Below are positions 6,753-13,825 of a stretch of DNA of 17,836 bases, in pieces (within the stretch, counting starts at the first letter, position 1; each line of letters starts with the position of its first letter). This DNA is from Chloroflexota bacterium (GTDB taxonomy: Bacteria > Chloroflexota > Anaerolineae > Anaerolineales > JACQED01), in assembly GCA_016200785.1 (NCBI GenBank), contig JACQED010000376.1:1-17836 (forward strand), read 5' to 3'. The notes under the pieces were generated by a model. That model had not been told where the DNA came from. It was given only the letters and a program-made list of their open reading frames with translations, and searched no databases. Position numbers and translations under genes: made by a program.

Positions 6753-8560
6753 TGTTCTCCGCCTTCCGCGCCTCTCGGCCGCGTCCGGTTGACGAGCCGT
6801 TCGTCCGGCCCTCCGCCGATCAGGTGCGGCGGCTGCTCAGCTACCTGCGGCCCTATCCCGGTTACATGGCGATTGCGGTCGTCGCGCTGTTCGTCGGCGC
6901 GGGCCTCGGCCTCGTGTTCCCGTGGATTATGCAGAACCTCGTAGATGCGGTGCTGGCCCAGCGGAACGCAGGCGAACTCAATCGCATCACCCTCATTCTC
7001 CTCGGCACCTTTCTCCTCCGTTCGGTCTTCTATTACTTTCAGGGATACTCGCTGGCCTACGTCGGCGAGCGCATTGTCGTCGATCTGCGGCGGCAGACCT
7101 ACGAGCATCTGCATCGCCTCAGCCTGCGTTTCTTCGCCGACCGGCGCGTGGGCGAACTCGTGTCGCGCCTCTCCTCGGACGTCACGCTCGTCCGCACCGC
7201 ACTGACCAACAACGTCGCCACCGTGTTGAGCCAGGGACTGACCTTCGCCGGATCGCTGGCGCTGATGCTCGTGCTCAATTGGCGGCTGACTCTTTTCATC
7301 CTGCTGCTCGCGCCGCTGGTGGCCGTGAGCGCCGCGCTCTTCGGCGCGCGGATGCGCCGGCTTTCGACAGCGGTGCAGGATCAACTCGCCGACGGCACGG
7401 CCATGGCCGAAGAGGCGCTGAGCGAAGTCCGCGTCGTCAAAGCCTTCGCCCGCGAACCGTACGAGGCGAAGCGCTACGCCGATCAGATGGAACGCGCCTT
7501 CGGCGCGACGATGCGGCTGACGGTGGTGCGCTCGGCCTTCGGGCCGTTGATCACCTTCCTCGGCTTCGGCGCGCTGGCGGGCATCCTGTGGTTCGGCGGA
7601 CGCGAGGTGCTGGCCGGGCGGCTCACCGGCGGCGCGCTGATCGCCTTCCTCGTCTACGGCATCAACATCGCCGCCTCCATCGGCGCGTTCACGGCGTTGT
7701 ACACTCAGATTCAGGAAGCGCTCGGCGCGTCCAGAAGAATTTTTGAGTTGTTGGACGAAATTCCAGAGATCAGGGATTCGCCCGGCGCGCATCCCCTGCC
7801 GCCGGTCAAGGGACGCATCACCTTCGACCGCGTTTCGTTCTCGTATCCCGGCACTGACCGTGTCTTGCGCGATATCGAATTGGAGATTCAACCCGGCGAA
7901 GCCCTGGCGCTTGTCGGGCCGTCCGGCGCGGGCAAGTCCACGCTGTTCAATCTTATCCCGCGCTTCTACGACGCCACGAGCGGCCGCGTTTGCCTGGACG
8001 GCTGCGACGTTCGCGAAGTGACGCTGCCCTCGCTGAGGGCGCAGATCGGGATCGTGCCGCAGGAGATTCAACTCTTCGCCGGGACGGTGCGCGAGAATCT
8101 GCGCTATGGCAAACTGGACGCGGGCGACGCGGAAATCGAGGCCGCCGCGCGCGCGGCCAACGCCGAGGAGTTCATCGCCCGCTTGCCGCAGGGTTACGAC
8201 ACACTCGTCGGCGAGCGCGGCGTGAAACTCTCCGGCGGCCAGCGCCAACGCATCGCCGTCGCCCGCGCGATTCTCAAAGACCCGCGCCTCCTGCTGTTGG
8301 ACGAGGCGACTTCGAGTCTCGATTCGGAGTCAGAGGGGCTGGTGCAGGAAGCGCTGGAGCGGCTGATGCGCCGCCGCACAACTGTGATCATCGCCCACCG
8401 GCTGTCCACCGTTCACAACGCTCATCGCATCGCCGTGCTCGACGCGGGACGGCTGGTCGAGTCGGGAAGTCATGCCGAACTGATGTCGGCGAATGGGCTG
8501 TATGCGCGGCTGTACAACTTGCAGTTCAAGAACGGGTCGCGTCCGCAAGATTTCTCTTGA
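6752..8560 (+). CDS. ABC exporter half-transporter (MsbA/LmrA-like)
   Basis: A 602-aa fused membrane-ATPase protein that would act as a dimer to export lipids, drugs or peptides across the cytoplasmic membrane. Residues about 25-320 form the six-helix type-IV exporter domain. The nucleotide-binding domain follows: Walker A GPSGAGKST (K395), Q-loop VPQEIQLF, signature LSGGQRQR (493-500), Walker B LLLLDEATSSLD (D517, catalytic E518) and switch H549 in IAHRLSTV. All catalytic residues are intact. Only one half is encoded and no partner lies alongside, so a homodimer is likely. The substrate cannot be told from sequence. The start is the ATG 7 nt after a -10 box. A long inverted repeat begins right after the stop. 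Confidence 0.93.
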   Translation: MFSAFRASRPRPVDEPFVRPSADQVRRLLSYLRPYPGYMAIAVVALFVGAGLGLVFPWIMQNLVDAVLAQRNAGELNRITLILLGTFLLRSVFYYFQGYSLAYVGERIVVDLRRQTYEHLHRLSLRFFADRRVGELVSRLSSDVTLVRTALTNNVATVLSQGLTFAGSLALMLVLNWRLTLFILLLAPLVAVSAALFGARMRRLSTAVQDQLADGTAMAEEALSEVRVVKAFAREPYEAKRYADQMERAFGATMRLTVVRSAFGPLITFLGFGALAGILWFGGREVLAGRLTGGALIAFLVYGINIAASIGAFTALYTQIQEALGASRRIFELLDEIPEIRDSPGAHPLPPVKGRITFDRVSFSYPGTDRVLRDIELEIQPGEALALVGPSGAGKSTLFNLIPRFYDATSGRVCLDGCDVREVTLPSLRAQIGIVPQEIQLFAGTVRENLRYGKLDAGDAEIEAAARAANAEEFIARLPQGYDTLVGERGVKLSGGQRQRIAVARAILKDPRLLLLDEATSSLDSESEGLVQEALERLMRRRTTVIIAHRLSTVHNAHRIAVLDAGRLVESGSHAELMSANGLYARLYNLQFKNGSRPQDFS

Positions 8561-8630
8561 CCACAAAGATGCGAAGCCACACAGGGCACAATCGTTTCTC
8601 GGTGAACTTCGTGTCCCGGGGTCTTTGTGG
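8561..8630. repeat. Imperfect long inverted repeat after the ABC exporter gene
   Basis: CCACAAAGA (8561-8569) and TCTTTGTGG (8622-8630) are perfect 9-bp ends. Inside, CGAAG (8572-8576) matches CTTCG (8607-8611), and GGGCAC roughly matches GTGTCCC. It starts one base after the stop and could fold into an mRNA 3' hairpin. Its look is that of a dispersed palindromic repeat. 8631-8695 holds nothing I can name. Confidence 0.55.
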
Positions 8631-8696
8631 CAGCGGCTCCGCCGGAGATCGCTTCAAATGAGGCAAGAGCAAAGACAAAATCGAAATCCCGATCTG

Positions 8697-8705
8697 TGAT
8701 ATAAT
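8697..8705 (+). promoter_or_regulatory. Extended -10 promoter of the RRM-CarD unit
   Basis: A perfect TATAAT at 8700-8705 is preceded by TGA (8697-8699), an extended -10. I see no -35 match at 16-18 nt, which extended -10 promoters tolerate. The start would be near 8712, giving a leader of about 100 nt. Confidence 0.65.
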
Positions 8706-8742
8706 AGCGTCGAACCTACTGACTGGATTGGCGCGGATCGTT

Positions 8743-8771
8743 GCCGCCAGACCCTTTTGCGGGCTGGCGGC
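8743..8771 (+). promoter_or_regulatory. Strong hairpin in the RRM gene leader
   Basis: GCCGCCAG (8743-8750) pairs perfectly with CTGGCGGC (8764-8771). After a bulged A, CCC pairs with GGG around a TTTTGC loop. The hairpin sits about 30 nt into the predicted transcript and 42 nt before the start codon. No T-run follows, so it is not a simple terminator. It could be a target for the encoded RNA-binding protein or a temperature-sensitive structure. Confidence 0.5.
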
Positions 8772-8813
8772 GTTTACATTGCGGCCCCGTGGCCGAGCTC
8801 GAGGAGGAGCGAC

Positions 8814-9167
8814 ATGGATGTCAAGCTGTATGTAGGAAATCTGTCGTACAACACCACCGACGAAGATCTGCGCACTCTGTTCGCCCAGGCGGGCACGGTA
8901 GCGTCGGTGGCGGTGATCAAGGACCGCGACACCAACCGCTCGCGCGGCTTCGCCTTTGTCGAAATGGCTACCCAGGTCGAGGCGCAGAACGCGATCACCA
9001 TGTTCAACGGCTACAAACTGCAAGACCGTGAACTGGCGGTGAATCTTGCCCGGCCGCGCGAAGAGCGGGGCGGCAGCGGTAGCTTCGGGAATCGCGGAGG
9101 AGGCAAAGGCGGCAAGAGCGGCGGCGGCAGTCGCCGAGGCCAGCGCGGCGACTCGCGCCGGTATTAA
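8814..9167 (+). CDS. Single-RRM glycine-rich RNA-binding protein
   Basis: A 117-aa protein with one RNA-recognition motif (residues 1-80) and a Gly/Arg/Ser-rich tail. RNP2 is LYVGNL (residues 5-10) and RNP1 is RGFAFVEM, both with the aromatic residues that stack on RNA. This is the type found in cyanobacteria and other bacteria, often cold-induced, acting as an RNA chaperone or mRNA-binding protein. The basic RGG/SRRG tail would add nonspecific RNA affinity. GAGGAGG (8801-8807) lies 6 nt before the ATG and settles the start. It is the first gene of a two-gene unit with the CarD-family gene 10 nt downstream. Confidence 0.92.
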   Translation: MDVKLYVGNLSYNTTDEDLRTLFAQAGTVASVAVIKDRDTNRSRGFAFVEMATQVEAQNAITMFNGYKLQDRELAVNLARPREERGGSGSFGNRGGGKGGKSGGGSRRGQRGDSRRY

Positions 9168-9177
9168 CGGAGCACCT

Positions 9178-9675
9178 ATGCAATTCAAAGTCGGCGATTT
9201 AGTCGTTCACCCGGCGCACGGGGTGGGCCGTATCGTCGGGCTTGAGGAAAAGCGCCTCCTCGGCGAGGAGCGCCTTTACTACGAAGTCACCACACAGAAG
9301 AGCACCGTGTGGGTGCCGGTGGAGCCTGAGCCGGCGACCGGCATCCGCCCGATGACGGTCAAGGCCGACCTCGCCCGCTACCGCAGTTTGTTGAAAAGCC
9401 GCCCGGCCGTGCTTAATCCGGACCACCGCCAGCGGCATCTCGAAATTGCCGAACGGCTGAGAGAAGGCTCTTTCCGGACGCTGTGCGAAGTCGTGCGCGA
9501 CCTCACCGCGCGCAGCTGGCTCAAGCCGTTGAGCGACGCCGACACGGTCTCGCTGAGGAAAGCCCGCGAAAGCTTGTGTCAGGAATGGGCAGCGGCTGAA
9601 GGCGTGCCGCACGCCGAGGCGGTGACCGAGATCGACGAACTGCTTCAGGAGGCCCGGCGCAAGCATATGTCGTGA
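9178..9675 (+). CDS. CarD/CdnL-family RNA polymerase-binding regulator
   Basis: A 165-aa protein with the CarD_CdnL_TRCF N-terminal domain (FKVGDLVVHPAHGVGRIVG, then YYEVTTQKSTVWVPV), which binds the RNA polymerase beta subunit. A helical C-terminal domain follows (about residues 65-165) that in this family contacts promoter DNA at the -10 upstream edge and stabilises open complexes. Length is normal for the family. The ATG is 10 nt after the RRM stop, with GGAG 5 nt upstream. The frame is open further 5' over the RRM gene, but the domain begins at this ATG. Pairing with an RRM protein suggests joint control of transcription and mRNA fate. It converges with mutL, with a 38-bp gap and no clear terminator. 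Confidence 0.9.
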   Translation: MQFKVGDLVVHPAHGVGRIVGLEEKRLLGEERLYYEVTTQKSTVWVPVEPEPATGIRPMTVKADLARYRSLLKSRPAVLNPDHRQRHLEIAERLREGSFRTLCEVVRDLTARSWLKPLSDADTVSLRKARESLCQEWAAAEGVPHAEAVTEIDELLQEARRKHMS

Positions 9676-9713
9676 CCGGCAATCCGGCAACACCTTCGAG
9701 GAAAAATTCAGCC

Positions 9714-11543
9714 TTACTTCCTCCCGAACTGTCTTTCCAACACCTCCACGCTCAAGTGAATCATCGTCGGCCGGCCGTGCGGGCAGGTGCGCGGTGAGGC
9801 GCATTTTTCGAGACGGCGGACGAGTTCGACCTGCTCGGCGGGCGAGAGCACCTGCCCGGCCTTGACCGCCGCCCGCTTGCACACTCTCGCGATCAGCTTT
9901 TCCTCGACGTGCGCCGCCAGCGGCGTTTCGTCCTCCTCGAAATCCTCCACGATGGCGCGCACCGCGCGCGCCGGGTCCATCTTCCCCAGCACCGTCGGCA
10001 AAGCGCGCACGAGAAACGTGTTGCCGCCAAAGTGCTCGACGGAGAATCCCAGCCCATTCAGAGTGCCCAGTTGGCCCTCCAACAGCGAGGCCGCGTCGGG
10101 CGGAAGTTCGACGGCCAGCGGTTCGAGCAAGGCCTGCGAGACGACGTCGGCGCTGGCGCGCTGAAGGCTGAAGGCTTCATACAACACCCGCTCGTGCGCC
10201 GCGTGCTGATCGATGAGATACAACCCGTCCGGCCCTTCGGCCACCACGTAGGCCGCGCCGATCTGCCCGACGACGCGCAGCAACGGCATATCGGAGGCAG
10301 GCAGATATTGCGCTGTAGCGGGTGTCGGAGAGGGAATTTGTGGGGCGGCGGGCGTCACGGGCGGAACGCTTTCCGCACCTGAGACTTGTGAGGCCATGCC
10401 ATCGGCCCGAGCTATAACCCCTAACCTCTCACCGCTAACCTCTAACTCCTGAGATCTCCACAACCCGCTCCCACTCGCCCAATGCCTCGGCTCGATGGAC
10501 GGGATGGGCGCGCGTTCGACGAGCGCGCGGCGCACGGCGCGCTCGACGGCAGAGAAGGCGGCCTCGCCGTTGCGGAAGCGCACTTCGGCCTTCGCCGGAT
10601 GGACGTTAACGTCCACCTCGTCGGGCGGAACCGTGAGCATCACGACGGCGATCGGGTAACGTCCCACCATCAACAGCGTGTGATAGGCCTGCATCACCGC
10701 CGCCGACAGGCGCGCATCCTGCACCCATCGCCCGTTGACGAAGATCGTGATCTCGCGCCGGTTCGACCGGTTGAGATCGGGCGGGCTGACGAAGCCGATG
10801 ACGTGGAGGTGGGAGGTCGGAGGTAAGAGGCCGGAGGCCCGAGTCTGACCTCCGACCTCTGACTTCTCATCTCCAATCTCTATCATCGCCTTCGCCGTCT
10901 CCACCCCAAATACGTCAATCAACGCTTCCCGCACATTGCCCATGCCCGACGATTGGAAAGTCTGGCGGCCATCGTGCAGGAGGCGGAAGCGGACGTGCGG
11001 ATACGCCATCGCGTATCGCGTGACCAGCGAGTCGATCTGGCGGCGCTCGGAGATCTCGGACTTGAGGAACTTGAGGCGGGCGGGGACGTTGAAGAAGAGG
11101 TTCTCGACGCCGACGATCGTGCCGTGCGGCGCGCCGATGGCCGAAGGTTTGCCCGTCTTGCCGCCCTCGCTTTTGATCTGCGTCCCGTTCGCCTCGTCCG
11201 ACGCGCGCGTCACCAGCGCGAGGTGGCTGACCGAGGCGATGGAGGCCAGCGCCTCGCCCCGGAAACCGAGGCTGCCCACGCGAAAAAGATCGTCGGCCGA
11301 GGTCAATTTGCTCGTGGCGTGGCGCGCGAGGGCGAGTTCCACCTCGGAGGCCGGAATGCCGCATCCGTCGTCGGAAACGCGCAGGCGCTTACGCCCTCCG
11401 CCGTCGGCCTCGACGACGATCGTTCTGGCGCCGGCGTCGAGCGCGTTCTCGACCAACTCCTTCACCACCGACGCCGGGCGCTCGACCACTTCGCCGGCGG
11501 CGATCTGCGACACGACATCGTCTGCGAGCAAGCGGATGGACAC
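9714..11543 (-). CDS. mutL: DNA mismatch repair protein MutL with endonuclease site
   Basis: A 609-aa MutL. The N-terminal GHKL ATPase has KELVENALDAG, DDGCGIP, ATSKL and GFRGEALASI. The C-terminal domain has the metal-binding endonuclease motif DQHAAHERVLYE (DQHAx2Ex4E), CPHGRP and a terminal FGR, as in organisms without MutH where MutL itself nicks the new strand. I place the start at the GTG 11543 rather than further 5', because a -10 TATAAT ends 7 nt before it. That start also puts the ATPase residues at E29 and N33, the same numbering as I recall for E. coli MutL. Two low-complexity insertions sit in the coding sequence (separate entries). It is divergent from prs. Confidence 0.93.
   Translation of the reverse strand: MSIRLLADDVVSQIAAGEVVERPASVVKELVENALDAGARTIVVEADGGGRKRLRVSDDGCGIPASEVELALARHATSKLTSADDLFRVGSLGFRGEALASIASVSHLALVTRASDEANGTQIKSEGGKTGKPSAIGAPHGTIVGVENLFFNVPARLKFLKSEISERRQIDSLVTRYAMAYPHVRFRLLHDGRQTFQSSGMGNVREALIDVFGVETAKAMIEIGDEKSEVGGQTRASGLLPPTSHLHVIGFVSPPDLNRSNRREITIFVNGRWVQDARLSAAVMQAYHTLLMVGRYPIAVVMLTVPPDEVDVNVHPAKAEVRFRNGEAAFSAVERAVRRALVERAPIPSIEPRHWASGSGLWRSQELEVSGERLGVIARADGMASQVSGAESVPPVTPAAPQIPSPTPATAQYLPASDMPLLRVVGQIGAAYVVAEGPDGLYLIDQHAAHERVLYEAFSLQRASADVVSQALLEPLAVELPPDAASLLEGQLGTLNGLGFSVEHFGGNTFLVRALPTVLGKMDPARAVRAIVEDFEEDETPLAAHVEEKLIARVCKRAAVKAGQVLSPAEQVELVRRLEKCASPRTCPHGRPTMIHLSVEVLERQFGRK
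10421..10443. repeat. CTAACCTCT repeats in the MutL linker
   Basis: CTAACCTCT occurs at 10421-10429 and again at 10435-10443, inside a CT/TAAC-rich stretch. It falls in the variable linker between the MutL ATPase and endonuclease domains, where extra residues are tolerated. Confidence 0.6.
10813..10859. repeat. 12-bp inverted repeat inside the MutL N-terminal region
   Basis: GAGGTCGGAGGT (10813-10824) and ACCTCCGACCTC (10848-10859) are perfect inverted copies 23 nt apart, within a GGAGGT/CAGAGGT-like low-complexity stretch of about 10802-10880. It encodes about 20 residues (around GDEKSEVGG and LLPPTSH) between the VFG segment and IGFVSPP, where other MutL proteins are shorter. The frame is kept. 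Confidence 0.75.
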
Positions 11544-11550
11544 AGGCGCG

Positions 11551-11579
11551 ATTATATCCGAATAGAGCGAAATTGTCCC
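11551..11579 (-). promoter_or_regulatory. mutL promoter, leaderless
   Basis: On the minus strand, -35 GGGACA (11579-11574) is 17 nt from a perfect TATAAT (11556-11551). The -10 ends 7 nt before the GTG start, predicting a leaderless mRNA. The -35 box touches the -35 box of the opposite prs promoter. Confidence 0.7.
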
Positions 11580-11608
11580 TTGACGCGCTTCCAAAACGAG
11601 AATATAAG
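11580..11608 (+). promoter_or_regulatory. prs promoter
   Basis: TTGACG (11580-11585, 5 of 6) is 17 nt from TATAAG (11603-11608, 5 of 6). Transcription would begin near 11615, leaving a short leader that holds two direct copies of GAGGGAA (11614-11620, 11623-11629). The second copy gives the Shine-Dalgarno for the ATG at 11633. Confidence 0.75.
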
Positions 11609-11632
11609 GAACTGAGGGAAACGAGGGAACTC

Positions 11633-12619
11633 ATGCCGAAACAAAAAGCAATCCACCCCAACGACATCCGCGTGTTCAGCGGCAGTTCGCATCCGCAGTT
11701 GGCGGCGGGCATCGCGAAATATCTGCGCGTGCCGCTCGACAAAACGATTATCTCGCGCTTCAGCAACGACAACCTCTACATCCAACTCGGCGCCAGCGTC
11801 CGTTCGCGCATCGTCTACATCGTCCAGTCGCTCACTCCGCCCGCCAGCGAACATCTGCTCGAACTGCTGATGATGCTCGACATCGCGCGAGGCGCGGCCG
11901 ACCGCGAGGTGCACGCCATCATCCCCTATTTTTCATTTGCCCGCTCGGACAAAAAGGACGCGCCGCGCATTTCGATCACCGCCCGGCTGATCGCCGACCT
12001 GCTCGAAACGGCCGGCGCGACGCACGTCATGACCATGACCCTGCACTCGCCGCAAGTTCACGGCTTCTTCGGAATCCCGACCGACCCCTTGACCGCGCGC
12101 GGGCTATTCGTCCAGCACTTCCGCAAACGCGACTCAAGCGACACCGTCGTCGTCGCCCCCGATGCCGGCCGGGCCAGGTCGGCCAGCCGCTTTGCCGCCG
12201 GCCTCGGCCTGCCGGTTATTGCCGCCGAAAAGACGCGCGTCTCGGATAAGGAAGTGCGCATCGGCGAATTGGTCGGCAAGCAGGTGCGCGGATTTCGCCG
12301 CGCCATCATTTACGACGACGAGATCGCCACCGCCGGCTCGGTAGTCGTCTTGAGCAAATTCCTCATCAGGAATGGCATCAAAGAAATCTCGACCGTCTGC
12401 ACCCACGGCGTCTTCTCCGGCCAGGCGGTCGAGGCGCTCCGGGCTATTCCGCAAATCAAAGAGATCGTCACGACCGACACCGTGCCGATTCCGAAAGAGA
12501 AACGACTGTCTCACATGAAGGTCCTCTCAGTCGCCCGCGTCTTCGGCGAGGCGATTCGGCGGAACTATCTGAAGCAGACCATCGGCGACCTGTTTGCCTT
12601 TGGCGACGAAGAGCGTTGA
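11633..12619 (+). CDS. prs: Ribose-phosphate pyrophosphokinase (PRPP synthetase), divergent
   Basis: A 328-aa PRPP synthetase homologue, which makes PRPP from ribose 5-phosphate and ATP for nucleotide, His, Trp and NAD synthesis. Two phosphoribosyltransferase-type domains are visible. Recognisable motifs are FSGSSHPQLA, RFSNDN, the PYFSFARSDKK region with SITARLIADLL, TLHSPQVHGFFGIP, VVVAPDAGRARSA, a KTR equivalent of the flexible-loop KRR, and CTHGVFSG. The PRPP loop reads DDEIATAGS (228-236), where the usual motif is DDMIDTAGT, so the third acidic residue is A232. RFSNDN also replaces the usual RFSDGE. Length is normal. It could be a diverged second paralogue rather than the housekeeping copy. 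GAGG lies 6 nt before the ATG. Transcribed divergently from mutL. Confidence 0.85.
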   Translation: MPKQKAIHPNDIRVFSGSSHPQLAAGIAKYLRVPLDKTIISRFSNDNLYIQLGASVRSRIVYIVQSLTPPASEHLLELLMMLDIARGAADREVHAIIPYFSFARSDKKDAPRISITARLIADLLETAGATHVMTMTLHSPQVHGFFGIPTDPLTARGLFVQHFRKRDSSDTVVVAPDAGRARSASRFAAGLGLPVIAAEKTRVSDKEVRIGELVGKQVRGFRRAIIYDDEIATAGSVVVLSKFLIRNGIKEISTVCTHGVFSGQAVEALRAIPQIKEIVTTDTVPIPKEKRLSHMKVLSVARVFGEAIRRNYLKQTIGDLFAFGDEER

Positions 12620-12636
12620 TACAATTCCTGCTTTCG

Positions 12637-12921
12637 ATGCTGACCCGCTGGTTGTATCTCATCGCCTTCTCTCTCATCTGGGCCGCCATCTTCATTGTCT
12701 GGCTTCGCACCGACTTGCGAGCCAAATGGGCCGCGCTCGTTTTCTTCACCGTGCCGGGCATCGGACTGTTGTGTTTCTGGGCAGCGTACCGCGGGCGCTT
12801 CGGCGATTGCGGCTTGGGGCTGGGTATCGCCATCGTCGTCACCGTTGTCTGGTGGCTCATCTGGGGGCGCAAGATTCCCCCGGCGGACAGCGATCGGATC
12901 AAAGTGTGGGGGCAGGAATGA
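12637..12921 (+). CDS. Small three-helix membrane protein, unknown function
   Basis: A 94-aa hydrophobic protein with three likely transmembrane helices: LYLIAFSLIWAAIFIVWL, WAALVFFTVPGIGLLCFW and GLGIAIVVTVVWWLIW. A short polar C-terminus follows. I recognise no family. The frame is open from TTG 12616, which overlaps the prs stop, but a TGA-TACAAT extended -10-like sequence (12617-12625) ends 11 nt before the ATG, so I prefer the ATG. Otherwise it would be a read-through partner of prs. Coding is supported by clean hydrophobic periodicity over the whole frame. Confidence 0.6.
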   Translation: MLTRWLYLIAFSLIWAAIFIVWLRTDLRAKWAALVFFTVPGIGLLCFWAAYRGRFGDCGLGLGIAIVVTVVWWLIWGRKIPPADSDRIKVWGQE

Positions 12922-12952
12922 ACGGATTGTGTTTAGCTCAGCACAGATTCGA

Positions 12953-12961
12953 TGCTATAGT
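12953..12961 (+). promoter_or_regulatory. Extended -10 promoter of the short ORF and DUF3800 gene
   Basis: TGC-TATAGT: TG at 12953-12954 and -10 TATAGT at 12956-12961. Only a poor -35 (TTAGCT, 3 of 6) lies 17 nt upstream. The Shine-Dalgarno GGAGGAG follows at 12968-12974. Confidence 0.5.
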
Positions 12962-12982
12962 GAACGCGGAGGAGAAACCGTG

Positions 12983-13042
12983 ATGCCCGCTCGAACCACA
13001 ATAGCGAAAGCGACTCGCAAGCCTCGCTGCCGGAATGGCTGA
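12983..13042 (+). CDS. 19-codon basic small ORF upstream of DUF3800 gene
   Basis: A 19-residue ORF (20 if started at GTG 12980) encoding a Lys/Arg/Thr-rich peptide beginning MPARTTIAK. It has the best Shine-Dalgarno in this part of the window: GGAGGAG, 5 nt before the GTG and 8 nt before the ATG. It ends in TGA, and the DUF3800 ORF begins 9 nt later in the same reading frame without a Shine-Dalgarno of its own. It is therefore a leader peptide that allows reinitiation, the true N-terminus of the DUF3800 protein cut by a nonsense codon, or a site of TGA read-through. Confidence 0.45.
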   Translation: MPARTTIAKATRKPRCRNG

Positions 13043-13051
13043 GACACCTCA

Positions 13052-13699
13052 GTGCCTCACTTCTTTGTTGACGAGTCCGGCAACCTCGGTTTCGTCTTCG
13101 ACGCCGGTTCTTCCGCTTTCTTCATCCTCGTCCTGCTGAAAGTGGACGATCCTGAGAAGTTGAGGGACTTCATCCGTTGCCTCCGCAAGCAGCAGACGCT
13201 CTCTGAAAAGTACGAGTTCAAGTACCGTCGCGTGGGCTCGCGGCGTGTTCTGCGAACAGCGTTCTTCACCGGCCTGTCCCGCCTTGACTTCACGGTCTGG
13301 GCATTGGTGGTGGACAAGCGCCGATTGTCGCCGGGCCTCGCCGCATTGGATCGAATCGGATTCTACGGCTGGGCCATGGGAGAACTGATGGCCGCCATTC
13401 CTGCGCAGGAGATCGCTGGATCAATCATGGTGCTGGACGATCCGACTCGCTCCAGCAAATTCCTGGATGGACTGCGCGTTCATGTATCCAGAGCGTTGCG
13501 AGCGTTGGGCCGCCGTGAGGGGTTCCGGAAAATCACCGGGTACGACGCGGCGCGCGAGGAAGCCTTGCAGTGCGCCGACATGATCGCCGGCGCGCTCGCC
13601 GACCACGTTTCCGGCGGCGACTCGTGGGCCTACGAGCAAATCGCCGGGAAGTTCGCGATCGTGCTGCATCGGCCCGAAAAAGAAAACCTCCCCGACTAG
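13052..13699 (+). CDS. DUF3800-family protein
   Basis: A 215-aa protein with the DUF3800 hallmark FVDESGNLG at residues 4-12, a short hydrophobic strand (SAFFILVLLKV), and a conserved C-terminal CADMIAGALADHV segment containing another Asp. The Asp-Glu at the N-terminal strand plus the late Asp are reminiscent of an RNase H-like metal site, but no activity is established from the sequence. Such genes are often found singly in accessory regions. The GTG start at 13052 has no Shine-Dalgarno. It probably relies on reinitiation after the short ORF 9 nt upstream, which is in the same frame. No partner gene is evident downstream. Confidence 0.8.
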   Translation: MPHFFVDESGNLGFVFDAGSSAFFILVLLKVDDPEKLRDFIRCLRKQQTLSEKYEFKYRRVGSRRVLRTAFFTGLSRLDFTVWALVVDKRRLSPGLAALDRIGFYGWAMGELMAAIPAQEIAGSIMVLDDPTRSSKFLDGLRVHVSRALRALGRREGFRKITGYDAAREEALQCADMIAGALADHVSGGDSWAYEQIAGKFAIVLHRPEKENLPD

Positions 13700-13753
13700 G
13701 CTGTCGCGCGGACAGTCAGGCGACCATCAGGCGGCCGCTTTTCGCCGGGGAGG

Positions 13754-13771
13754 AAACCGGTTGCCCGGTTT
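13754..13771. terminator. Possible weak terminator hairpin after DUF3800 gene
   Basis: AAACCGG (13754-13760) pairs perfectly with CCGGTTT (13765-13771) around TTGC. Three of the stem bases are Ts, followed by GTTCT rather than a clean T-run. It lies 54 nt past the stop and 55 nt before the next promoter's -35. Confidence 0.4.
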
Positions 13772-13825
13772 GTTCTGCGAAAGATGATAAGCCCGTTTAA
13801 TCTAACTGTCAAGCCATTGCCGAGT

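Noticed and set aside
6587..8248. 553-codon minus-strand frame opposite the ABC exporter
   Set aside because: Antisense shadow; the plus-strand exporter has every catalytic motif.
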